From Oscillospiraceae bacterium (lineage in GTDB: Bacteria > Bacillota > Clostridia > Oscillospirales > Oscillospiraceae): DNA of 15,158 bases. The notes under the pieces were generated by a model. It was not told where the DNA came from and ran no database searches. It was given only the letters and a program-made list of their open reading frames with translations. Positions 7,435-14,620 of the stretch are shown piece after piece (position 1 is the stretch's first letter; each line of letters opens with the position of its first letter). The DNA lies in the NCBI GenBank assembly GCA_009786775.1, contig WQRL01000005.1, positions 1 to 15,158 of the forward strand, read 5' to 3'. A program made the position numbers and the translations under genes.

Positions 7435-8434
7435 ATATTGCAATGAGAAAAACGGCGAGATGACTGCGCTTGTAAGCAATGTTCAAAAATACACAATACA
7501 TGATGGGGTGGGTATAAGGACGGCAGTTTTTTTCAAAGGCTGCAACATGAGCTGCCTGTGGTGCTCAAACCCCGAAACGCTAAGCATAAAGCCTCAGCTC
7601 GGGGTATACCCCTCAAAATGCCTCTCTTTGCAAAAATGCGGGTACTGTCTTAAGAAGTGCCCCATTTTGGAAGAAGTTCCGATTTGTCATGACGGTAGCG
7701 GGATGTTAAGCTCCATCCGCATGGCAGCGGAATGTGAGGGCTGTTATAAATGTGCAGAAATATGCCCCTCCCGTGCAATAAAGCTCTGGGGGGATGTCAT
7801 GACGCTTAGTGAGCTTATGAAGATTATAGAGGAAGACCGCAGCTTTTATGAGCGCTCCGGCGGAGGGGTAACCCTCTCGGGCGGCGAAGTTATGTTGCAG
7901 TGGGAATTTGCGCTATCGCTTCTTAAAGCATGCTGCGAGGCGGGGATAAACACCTGTGTTGAAACGGCCCTCAACTGCCCCACTGAGCGGATGGAGGCTG
8001 TTTATGAGTATACGGATCTCGTCATCACAGATATAAAGCACATGGACTCAAAAAAACATTTCGAGTTTACAGGCGTGGGAAATGAGCAAATTTTGAAAAA
8101 TATAAAACGCACCGCCGAGCTTGGTGAAAAACTGGTCATACGCACACCTGTCGTCAGCGGGTATAACGGCGACGAGGCGAGCATACGGGCGGTGGGAGAA
8201 TTTATACGCGACGAACTGGGCGGTAAGATAGTGCAGTACCAACTGCTTCCATACCGCAAAATGGGCACAGAGAAATATGATTCTCTGGGGCAGGCATATC
8301 CTATGGGGGATTATGAGCCTCCTCCCCGCGAAATCTGGGAACCTGAGCTCCTAAGACTTTCCGATTTGATAGCGGGGGAATATGGGCTGCCCGCAGTGGC
8401 TGGGTCAGGAAAACGGCTGGAAATGGGGTTGTAA
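7427..8434 (+). CDS. Radical-SAM glycyl radical enzyme activase
   Basis: Uses S-adenosylmethionine and a [4Fe-4S] cluster to abstract the hydrogen that creates the glycyl radical on the neighbouring enzyme. Cys39-x3-Cys43-x2-Cys46 in FFKGCNMSCLWCSNPE is the radical-SAM signature. It is followed by two ferredoxin-like clusters (Cys65, 71, 74, 78 and Cys103, 106, 109, 113), as in activases of the dehydratase and arylacetate decarboxylase classes and unlike the shorter PflA. GGGVTLSGGE (145-154) is the usual SAM-contact strand. The length of 335 residues is a little above the usual 300-320. The start is uncertain: TTG 7427 overlaps the upstream gene and has AGGAAGGA 12 bases before it; ATG 7460 would give the more typical short N-terminus but has only GGCGAG directly against it. 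Confidence 0.93.
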   Translation: MTRYCNEKNGEMTALVSNVQKYTIHDGVGIRTAVFFKGCNMSCLWCSNPETLSIKPQLGVYPSKCLSLQKCGYCLKKCPILEEVPICHDGSGMLSSIRMAAECEGCYKCAEICPSRAIKLWGDVMTLSELMKIIEEDRSFYERSGGGVTLSGGEVMLQWEFALSLLKACCEAGINTCVETALNCPTERMEAVYEYTDLVITDIKHMDSKKHFEFTGVGNEQILKNIKRTAELGEKLVIRTPVVSGYNGDEASIRAVGEFIRDELGGKIVQYQLLPYRKMGTEKYDSLGQAYPMGDYEPPPREIWEPELLRLSDLIAGEYGLPAVAGSGKRLEMGL

Positions 8435-8515
8435 TTTTGACACAATTATGATATTATGCGTGGCGCAGTTATAAACAACAAACTCAATACTTTGACGGAG
8501 GTAATAGAGGTAACA

Positions 8516-10408
8516 ATGGGAGAAATTAAATTAAAAGGTTTTCATGGGAAATATCTTTTAGCTGACTTGTCTACGCAGACATACGAAGTGCGCAACTTCA
8601 AAGAATCAGACCTGGAAAATTTTGTCGGTGGCCCCTCTCTTGGAGCTAAAATTTTATACGACGAAATGAAGGCAAACACCCCTTGGGATGCACCTGAGAG
8701 CATTATAGGCTTCATATCGGCCCCGGGTAATGGCGCGGGTCCTCTTGTAGCCGGACGCTACACAGTTGTATGCAAGTCCCCTGTAACAAACATGTGGAAT
8801 GACGCAAACAGCGGCGGACACTTCGGTTCTAAGTTAAGAGCGACCGGATTTGATGCCGTGTTTGTCAAAGGAATTTCTGAAAAACCGGTGTATATCTTCG
8901 TTGATAACGGTGAAGTAACTTTCTGTGATGCTTCAAAGCTCTGGGGGCAGACCATAGAAGCCGCAGAACATTCTATAAAAGAAGGATTAAAAGACGAGAA
9001 AGTTGGCATAGCCCTCATCGGGCCGGCGGGTGAGCGCAAGTCGAAATTTGCAGCAGTAATGAACGACACCCACCGTGCAGCAGGCCGGGGAGGCCTAGGT
9101 GCTGTCATGGGGCACAAGAACCTTAAGGCGCTGGTTTGCCGTGGCAGCAATAAAGTTGAAGTAGCGAGCAAGGAAGATATTCTCGCAATCAATAAGGAGA
9201 TCGGCGAGTGGGCGAAAAATGGACCGACAGCCGACAATGTTTTTGCGATGTTCAAAGAGCATGGCACCGGAGGAACCTATGAGGGTGCAGTACACATGGG
9301 TGATGCAGGTGTCAGAAATTGGGGAGGCCTGCCCTCTGACCTTACTGACGAGCAGATTAAAGCGGTATCCTCACAGGAGATGGACAAGCGCTGGAAGAAA
9401 AAGAAATATGCTTGTGACACCTGTCATGTCGGCTGTGGGGCAATTTATGAAATAAGCGGCGGCAAATACCCCATTAAAGAAACAGGCCGCCCTGAGTATG
9501 AAGCAAACGCAATGCTCGGCTCAAATCTCCAAATCGGAGACCCTGAGGTTGTAAACTGGCTAAACTATTTGTCAAATGAATATGGTTTTGACTGTATTTC
9601 TCTAGGCGGTGTAATCGCTTGGGCAATGGAATGTTATAACAATGGATTATTCTCCAAAGAGGAAACAGGCGGAATAGACCTCTCTTGGGGTAATTGTGAA
9701 GGTGTGGCAGCTCTTGCCGAAGCCATGTGCAAAGGAAGTTCCGAATTTGCGCTGGTCTTAAATGAGGGAGCTTTGGCCGCAGCAAGGCATTTTGGCCGCG
9801 GAGAAGAATTTGTTATGCACGCAGGAGGCATAGAAGCCCCGGCCCATGACCCGCGTTTGAGCCCCGGGCTTGCCCGTACATATCAGTATGATCCAACTCC
9901 TGGGCGCCATGTTAAGGGCGGACAGGGCTTTACCCCGCCATACGCCATGCTGCCGCTGGAGGTCAAATATGACTTTAACGACAAAGAGCAAGCCGAACGC
10001 GATGTTCACGGGGTCTACGAAAAAGAGATTTTGAACATCGGCGGATTTTGTGAGTTTGCAGATTTTGCATTCCCGGGTGGGGTTACACACAGAATACTTA
10101 CCGCAGTTATCGGTGTGGACTATACAGGCGACAATGCTCGCAAACTAGGCCTGCGGTCTTACACAATGCGCCATGCGTTTAATCTTAGGGAGGGCATAAA
10201 GCGCGAGGATCACAACATCTCAGGCCGCCTAATAGGCAAGCCGGCGATGAGCGAAGGGCCGCATACAGGCCTTAGCGTTGATAACGAAAAACTCGCGGAC
10301 ATGTTCTTTGAGAAAATGGATTGGGATTTGAAAACCCTGATCCCGTCAAAAACTGCGCTTGAAGAGCTCGGCGGGCTGGAAACGGTTATAAAGGACATTT
10401 ACGGCTAA
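8516..10408 (+). CDS. Aldehyde:ferredoxin oxidoreductase (tungsten-pterin type)
   Basis: Oxidises aldehydes to carboxylic acids and passes electrons to ferredoxin; cytoplasmic enzyme of the AOR family, 630 residues from this start. The N-terminal pterin-binding domain shows WNDANSGGHFG (94-104) and GRGGLGAVMGHKNLKAL (190-206). The [4Fe-4S] ligands are Cys300-x2-Cys303-x3-Cys307 (CDTCHVGC) plus Cys512 (GGFCEF). The pattern GGIEAPAHDPR (437-447) corresponds to the conserved family motif near the tungsten site. I prefer ATG 8516: AGAGG is five bases upstream, a stronger GGAGG is at 8497-8501, and the family motif KGFHGKYLLADLS starts there; the frame is open back to 8456. It follows the activase by 81 bases, which suggests that it consumes the aldehyde made by the glycyl radical enzyme. 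Tungsten rather than molybdenum is assumed from the family. Confidence 0.92.
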   Translation: MGEIKLKGFHGKYLLADLSTQTYEVRNFKESDLENFVGGPSLGAKILYDEMKANTPWDAPESIIGFISAPGNGAGPLVAGRYTVVCKSPVTNMWNDANSGGHFGSKLRATGFDAVFVKGISEKPVYIFVDNGEVTFCDASKLWGQTIEAAEHSIKEGLKDEKVGIALIGPAGERKSKFAAVMNDTHRAAGRGGLGAVMGHKNLKALVCRGSNKVEVASKEDILAINKEIGEWAKNGPTADNVFAMFKEHGTGGTYEGAVHMGDAGVRNWGGLPSDLTDEQIKAVSSQEMDKRWKKKKYACDTCHVGCGAIYEISGGKYPIKETGRPEYEANAMLGSNLQIGDPEVVNWLNYLSNEYGFDCISLGGVIAWAMECYNNGLFSKEETGGIDLSWGNCEGVAALAEAMCKGSSEFALVLNEGALAAARHFGRGEEFVMHAGGIEAPAHDPRLSPGLARTYQYDPTPGRHVKGGQGFTPPYAMLPLEVKYDFNDKEQAERDVHGVYEKEILNIGGFCEFADFAFPGGVTHRILTAVIGVDYTGDNARKLGLRSYTMRHAFNLREGIKREDHNISGRLIGKPAMSEGPHTGLSVDNEKLADMFFEKMDWDLKTLIPSKTALEELGGLETVIKDIYG

Positions 10409-10440
10409 GCAAATTCACTGAACTAGCAAGGTTATCAAAC

Positions 10441-10483
10441 CACAAAACCTGACAAGAAAGCGGTTCCCATGTCAGGTTTTGTG
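10441..10483 (+). terminator. Perfect 14-bp stem-loop between the oxidoreductase and dehydrogenase genes
   Basis: CACAAAACCTGACA (10441-10454) and TGTCAGGTTTTGTG (10470-10483) are perfect inverted arms with a 15-base loop. No T-run follows the right arm, so it is a weak or incomplete intrinsic terminator. It may instead act as an mRNA-processing or 3'-end-protecting hairpin that lowers expression of the downstream alcohol dehydrogenase. I see no convincing new promoter between the hairpin and that gene. Confidence 0.5.
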
Positions 10484-10503
10484 TATGGCATAAAATAAAT
10501 AAC

Positions 10504-10510
10504 AGGAGGG
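10504..10510 (+). promoter_or_regulatory. Ribosome binding site that fixes a TTG start
   Basis: AGGAGGG lies seven bases before TTG at 10518, and no in-frame ATG is close. The dehydrogenase family motif (FSVPAPIVFGCGA) follows directly. The TTG is therefore the real start of the iron-type alcohol dehydrogenase. Confidence 0.8.
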
Positions 10511-10517
10511 AAATTCA

Positions 10518-11672
10518 TTGTTTACAGAATTTTCAGTACCAGCACCAATAGTATTTGGGTGTGGGGCAATTAGCGTTCTTGGCGAAAGAGCCAAGGGATT
10601 GGGCTGCAAGAAAGTCTTGCTTATCTGCGAAAAAGGAATTGAAGACGCAGGTATAGTTGAAAAGGCTAAAAAGAGCCTTGATGAGGCAGGTGTGGGCTAT
10701 GTGGTCTATAACGGCGTTTTGGCCGATCCGCCTGACAGTTGCGTAGACGAGGCGGCAGCGCTTGCTAAGGAGCAAAATGCGGACGGTATTGTCGGAATCG
10801 GCGGAGGAAGCAGCCTAGATACGGCCAAGGCAACTTCAATACTCTTCACAAATCCTGGTCCGGTAAGACAGTACATTCAAGGCCCGCCTATATTTGTAGA
10901 CACGAAGGCCCCGCTGATTTTGGTTCCGACAACTGCCGGGACAGGCAGCGAAAGCACTACGGTAGCGGTAATCTCGCTGCCTGACCTGAATGTAAAATGG
11001 AGCGTATTTGTAAATGTTTCGCTTGCTCTTATAGATCCTGAACTGATGTTCTCAGTTCCTAAATCAATAACGGCGACGACAGGCATGGACGCATTTGCAC
11101 ACGCGGCAGAGGGAATGACGACCATTTTGGCAAATCCACATTCAGATCTGTTCGCTGCGGCGGCAATTGAAAAAATAACAAAATATCTGCCGGTTTGCTG
11201 TGATGAACCCGATAACGCAGAGGCGCGCAGCGCAATGGCACTTGCGGCAAACTGGGGCGGATTGTGCATAAACAACCCGATTGTACATGTCGGTCACGCA
11301 ATTGCGGATGCCCTTTCCTGCAACTTCCATACGGCCCACGGACAAAACTGCGCACTGGCACTCCCTGCGGCGATGGCTGTAATAGCTCCAGCTGTACCCG
11401 AGCGCATCAGCGTGATTGCCAAGGCAATGGGGCTTCCGCTCACAGGCAAAGAAACCGGCGAAGAGCTCGGAAAGATTGTCGCTGACGGCATTAGGGAGCT
11501 AATGCGCAAGGTAGGCATTAAGTCGCTCAAAGAAATGGGATTTGAACGTGAGAAAGTTCTGAGCTTTGCGCCGGAAGTCACGGCAAATCATCTCTCCACT
11601 TTGGGCCCGGTAAAAATAGACGAAGCAACAGCAACAAAGCTACTTGCAGAAGTCTATGACGATTATCAGTAA
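10518..11672 (+). CDS. Iron-containing (group III) alcohol dehydrogenase
   Basis: NAD(P)-linked reduction of an aldehyde to an alcohol, or the reverse, 384 residues, the usual family length. The dinucleotide motif is GGGSSLDTAK (95-104) and PTTAGTGSE is at 137-145. Metal ligands are Asp191 and His195 (GMDAFAHAAEG), His260 (VGHAIADALS) and His274 (HTAHGQNCA). It is last in the plus-strand operon, 109 bases after the oxidoreductase gene, with a stem-loop between and a bidirectional terminator after it. The context fits disposal of reducing equivalents by converting the glycyl radical enzyme's aldehyde product to an alcohol. The family also includes 1,3-propanediol and lactaldehyde reductases, so the exact substrate is open. 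Confidence 0.93.
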   Translation: MFTEFSVPAPIVFGCGAISVLGERAKGLGCKKVLLICEKGIEDAGIVEKAKKSLDEAGVGYVVYNGVLADPPDSCVDEAAALAKEQNADGIVGIGGGSSLDTAKATSILFTNPGPVRQYIQGPPIFVDTKAPLILVPTTAGTGSESTTVAVISLPDLNVKWSVFVNVSLALIDPELMFSVPKSITATTGMDAFAHAAEGMTTILANPHSDLFAAAAIEKITKYLPVCCDEPDNAEARSAMALAANWGGLCINNPIVHVGHAIADALSCNFHTAHGQNCALALPAAMAVIAPAVPERISVIAKAMGLPLTGKETGEELGKIVADGIRELMRKVGIKSLKEMGFEREKVLSFAPEVTANHLSTLGPVKIDEATATKLLAEVYDDYQ

Positions 11673-11701
11673 GGCCTGCGGTATAATAGAATAAGTAACG
11701 T

Positions 11702-11739
11702 AATAGCCGGTCTTGGTTGCGAAACCAAGACCGGCTATT
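11702..11739. terminator. Bidirectional terminator, 17-bp stem with GCGA tetraloop
   Basis: AATAGCCGGTCTTGGTT (11702-11718) and AACCAAGACCGGCTATT (11723-11739) are perfectly complementary around the loop GCGA, a stable GNRA tetraloop. It lies between the stop codons of two converging genes, the iron-type dehydrogenase and the minus-strand hydrolase. T-tracts on both sides are only moderate, but the stem is long and GC-rich in the middle, so it should stop transcription from both sides. Confidence 0.8.
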
Positions 11740-11789
11740 GTTAGGTTATTACTATAAAATTTTGTGAAACCGCAAGCTGCTAAAAGCTG

Positions 11790-12698
11790 CTAGTTTTCTC
11801 TTTCGGCTTTACGCTCGTCGGATTCCCATTCCCAGACATGTTCGCCGCTGAATACTTTGGCGTTCATATCGTTGCTGTACATGCTGATGGCATTGTTGGG
11901 GAAGCGCTTCTCCATTGCATAGAAGAACACCGCAGAGCCGATTTCTTTTTCAAGGCCTTTTATGTTCTCCAGCTCTTCCTGTGTCGCCTTTAGATAGTCG
12001 ATGGTGTACTTTATGCTGCTGCGGTCAAGCAGACAGCCATACTTCTTGTGCCCCGGAATTACTACTTCGGGCTGAAGCTCCCTATCCAGCTTCTCAAGGT
12101 CAGTTATCCACTGAAGTCTTTGCTCAGAGCTAACTTCACATGTGAAGGGGTGAGCTTCGTTGAATATTACATCGCTGCCGATAAGTGTTTTGATTGACGG
12201 AATCCACACGACGGAGTTCCATTTCAAATCACCCATGACGTGCTCAATGACTTCAATGCGCTCGCCGTCAAGTTCGATATAGTAATCGCTTAGCGGGAGC
12301 AGGTTTTGACATGGCTTGCGGCAGAGATTGCCTTCGCCAATTATATCAATCCAGTCGTCGAGCTTCTTCTGATACTGGTCAGAATATTTATCGACTTCGT
12401 CCGGCAGCATGTAGCATTTTGCATTGGGAAAAGCCTGTTCAATTTCGCCAAGGCCCCAGTAATGGTCGGGGTGTAGATGCGTTGCGAACACAGCTTTTAG
12501 CTCAAGCCCTGTTTCCAGTATTTCAGCGATAACTCTGTGGGCATTGGCCCGGGTCCACTGGCAGTCAATCAGGACGCATTCCTTTTGCCCCATTACAATG
12601 ACAGATGCAACGCTAAAGCCGGCTTCGTCGGCAAAAAAAGTCTTTGTAGCTAGCTTGCCATCGCCGTGGCGTGTAATGATAACTTCGTTCAATTTCAT
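11790..12698 (-). CDS. Metallo-beta-lactamase-fold hydrolase
   Basis: Di-metal hydrolase or glyoxalase-II-like protein of 302 residues, probably cytoplasmic because no signal peptide is seen. The metal signature is THLHPDH (residues 73-79: His74, His76, Asp78, His79). His153 (EHVMGD), bridging Asp176 (IGSDVIFNEAH) and His217 (IPGHKKYG) supply the remaining ligands. The substrate is unknown; thioesters, lactones and phosphodiesters are all used in this superfamily. It is last in the minus-strand operon, 49 bases after the short-chain dehydrogenase gene. The start is odd: GGAGG is only one base from ATG 12698 but seven bases from the third codon, a TTG at 12692, which fits normal spacing better. 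The true protein may lack the first two residues. Confidence 0.85.
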   Translation of the reverse strand: MKLNEVIITRHGDGKLATKTFFADEAGFSVASVIVMGQKECVLIDCQWTRANAHRVIAEILETGLELKAVFATHLHPDHYWGLGEIEQAFPNAKCYMLPDEVDKYSDQYQKKLDDWIDIIGEGNLCRKPCQNLLPLSDYYIELDGERIEVIEHVMGDLKWNSVVWIPSIKTLIGSDVIFNEAHPFTCEVSSEQRLQWITDLEKLDRELQPEVVIPGHKKYGCLLDRSSIKYTIDYLKATQEELENIKGLEKEIGSAVFFYAMEKRFPNNAISMYSNDMNAKVFSGEHVWEWESDERKAEREN

Positions 12699-12699
12699 T

Positions 12700-12704
12700 C
12701 CTCC
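12700..12704 (-). promoter_or_regulatory. Ribosome binding site favouring a TTG start over the ATG
   Basis: On the minus strand GGAGG is followed by A, then ATG (12698), AAA, TTG (12692). The spacing is one base to the ATG, too short for normal initiation, and seven bases to the in-frame TTG. No other Shine-Dalgarno-like sequence is visible just upstream. Confidence 0.55.
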
Positions 12705-12747
12705 ATAATGTAGCGCAACTATTCAGTGGGTGCTTGGGAGCGGTGCG

Positions 12748-13572
12748 TTAGTCAGCATCGCCCCAATTCATTCCTGATAATGCCGCGCCGTTGGGGTCTA
12801 CGACACATGAGCCTGAATCTATCGGAAGCACAGTGCCTGTGATAACAGCAGAATCATCGCTTGCAAAGAACACAACCGCTCCTGTTATTTCCTCAGGTGT
12901 GGCAGGGCGGGGGATCGGGTTGAAGCGGGTCATGTAGTTGAGTGCTCCAGCACCGTCAGTATTTAGAGATTTTGCCAGGCCTGACATGGAGTTTTCAAGC
13001 ATCGCAGTTGCCGTGGCACCTGGTGCTACCACGTTGCAGCGGATGTTGTCCTTGCCGTGATCTAGCGCCACCGTCTGTGAGAGTCCGATGAGCCCTGACT
13101 TTGAAGCGCAGTATGCGGGCATCGCCGGAATACGGCGCAGTGCCGCAAGCGAAGCTATGTTGACTATTGAGCCGCCGCCTGAGTTAGTCATGTGCTCAAT
13201 AGCGTACTTCATTGTGTAAAACGGGCCATACAGGTTTGTTTCAATAACGCTTTGAAAAAGTTCAATCGGGATGTTCACGACTGTTCCGGCAGGATCAATT
13301 GCCGCGTTATTTACAAGGACATCAATTTTGCCGCCGAACTTTACAGTTGCTTCGACCATGGCCTTTGCGTCCTCTGGATTTCTTACATCTCCTGCAAATG
13401 GCAGTGCGGTGCCCTCAGGCAGTGCAGCCATCGTTTCAGCAAGAGCCTCTGTGCGGCGGCCTGTAATGACGATTTTTGCGCCTTCAGCGACGAAGCGCTT
13501 TGCTATTGCGGCACCTATGCCACTGCCGCCGCCGGTGATTAGAGCGACCTTCCCGGTGAGTTTTCCGTTCAT
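12748..13572 (-). CDS. Short-chain dehydrogenase/reductase
   Basis: Classical SDR of 274 residues, NAD(P)-dependent interconversion of a hydroxyl and a keto group. The cofactor glycine motif TGGGSGIG is at 13-20, DV at 62-63, NNAA at 88-91 and the active-site Asn at 113. The catalytic Ser141 precedes Tyr154-x3-Lys158 (YCASK). GRR (38-40) after the second strand suggests an NADP(H) preference. AGGAG lies eight bases before the ATG. The C-terminal tail (residues 256-274) extends past the typical end and carries no motif I know. The gene lies 15 bases after the UroD-like gene, so the two are surely co-transcribed. The substrate is not readable from sequence. Confidence 0.93.
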   Translation of the reverse strand: MNGKLTGKVALITGGGSGIGAAIAKRFVAEGAKIVITGRRTEALAETMAALPEGTALPFAGDVRNPEDAKAMVEATVKFGGKIDVLVNNAAIDPAGTVVNIPIELFQSVIETNLYGPFYTMKYAIEHMTNSGGGSIVNIASLAALRRIPAMPAYCASKSGLIGLSQTVALDHGKDNIRCNVVAPGATATAMLENSMSGLAKSLNTDGAGALNYMTRFNPIPRPATPEEITGAVVFFASDDSAVITGTVLPIDSGSCVVDPNGAALSGMNWGDAD

Positions 13573-13587
13573 TTGATATACTCCTAT

Positions 13588-14577
13588 TTATTTGAAGTAA
13601 ATTTTGCTCTGTTTTATGATTTCGTCGACAACAATATCGTCTACTCCCGGATAGAGGCTGCCTTCGCCGCCCATGGTCATGGCAGGGATGAACATGCCAC
13701 CTTCGTGGTAGTCCTTACAGGCGCGGGCGACTTCTGCGCGGATAACTTCTTCAGACCAGTTAGGCACGTCTATTTTTGTTACGTCAATGCCGCCCATGAG
13801 GAGCATTTTGCCTTCGGTTTCTTTCTTGATTTTGTGTATGTCATTTGTTGGCAGAACACCTTGCCAGAAGTCGATTCCGATTTCAACCATGTCCTTGACG
13901 ATAGGCTCGCAGAAGCTATCTGCATGGTGCATCATGACACAACCCTTGCTCTTTATCAGCGTTGCGATTTCTCTCCAAGGCTCTTTGTAGAACTCGCGCC
14001 AGAGATTAGGTGACATAAAGAGTGAGTTCTTGCTGCCCCAGTCGTCATGAGTAAGGACAACATCGGGCTTTATTTCGTCAATAAGATATTCAAGTTGTGA
14101 GAGCTTGAAATCTTTTATAGCTCCGATAAGATCATGCATAGCCTCAGGCTCTTCAAACAGATTTATCAAGGTGTCCTCAAAGCCCATTAGGAAGTGGCTC
14201 ATTTCGTACAGGCCGGTAACATTCCAGACCATGACAAACTTGCCTTCTTCACGGATTTTTTCAGCGTCGGCCTTGGCCTGTGTCCAGTCGAGATCGATAT
14301 CGCGGTAATCAAAGAACTTAACATAGTCGCGCCACTTTGTGACATCTTTGACCACTTTGGTTTCATCGTTAATAATTGGCATGGCGCCGGGTTCATTTTC
14401 GCCCCAGTAAAGAGTGATTCCTAGTGGGTTTTTGACCGGCGGGCCGCCGGGAGTGACCGGATTCATGTGAAAGAAAATGGGGTCCCAAACCTGTGGAAAT
14501 GGTTTCCATTCCGGTACAAACGCATCCGGCTTTCCGTTTTTGTAGGTCTCAAAGAAATTTTCCTTAAGTGATAGCAT
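13588..14577 (-). CDS. UroD-superfamily protein (not a haem-pathway decarboxylase)
   Basis: Predicted TIM-barrel protein of the uroporphyrinogen decarboxylase/cobalamin-methyltransferase superfamily, 329 residues. Family features are THDDWGSK (176-183), LWREFYKEPWREI (192-204), MMHHADSF (215-222) followed by EIGIDFWQGVLP, and LLMGGIDV (259-266). The Arg-rich N-terminal substrate motif of HemE is missing. The zinc motif HxC...C of MtaA/MtbA-type methyltransferases is replaced: His218-x-Asp220, and no cysteine in the late glycine-rich segment (PAMTMGGEGS, 298-307). It is therefore neither a standard HemE nor a standard thiol-activating methyltransferase. GGAGGAG is five bases before the ATG. 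It lies 43 bases after the zinc-type dehydrogenase gene and 15 before the SDR gene. Its reaction is unknown; a role in methoxy, methylamine or aromatic-type catabolism is speculation from the superfamily. Confidence 0.85.
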   Translation of the reverse strand: MLSLKENFFETYKNGKPDAFVPEWKPFPQVWDPIFFHMNPVTPGGPPVKNPLGITLYWGENEPGAMPIINDETKVVKDVTKWRDYVKFFDYRDIDLDWTQAKADAEKIREEGKFVMVWNVTGLYEMSHFLMGFEDTLINLFEEPEAMHDLIGAIKDFKLSQLEYLIDEIKPDVVLTHDDWGSKNSLFMSPNLWREFYKEPWREIATLIKSKGCVMMHHADSFCEPIVKDMVEIGIDFWQGVLPTNDIHKIKKETEGKMLLMGGIDVTKIDVPNWSEEVIRAEVARACKDYHEGGMFIPAMTMGGEGSLYPGVDDIVVDEIIKQSKIYFK

Positions 14578-14620
14578 GTGAACTCCTCCAAATATTATTT
14601 TTTATTATAAACAGCGTATC

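Noticed and set aside
8437..8457. TTGACA with TATTAT before the aldehyde oxidoreductase gene
   Set aside because: The two hexamers are only nine bases apart, and the next AT-rich -10-like element is 27 bases away, so no canonical promoter can be formed.
13588..14577. Haem-pathway uroporphyrinogen decarboxylase (HemE)
   Set aside because: The N-terminal arginine substrate motif is absent and the neighbours are catabolic dehydrogenases, not tetrapyrrole genes.
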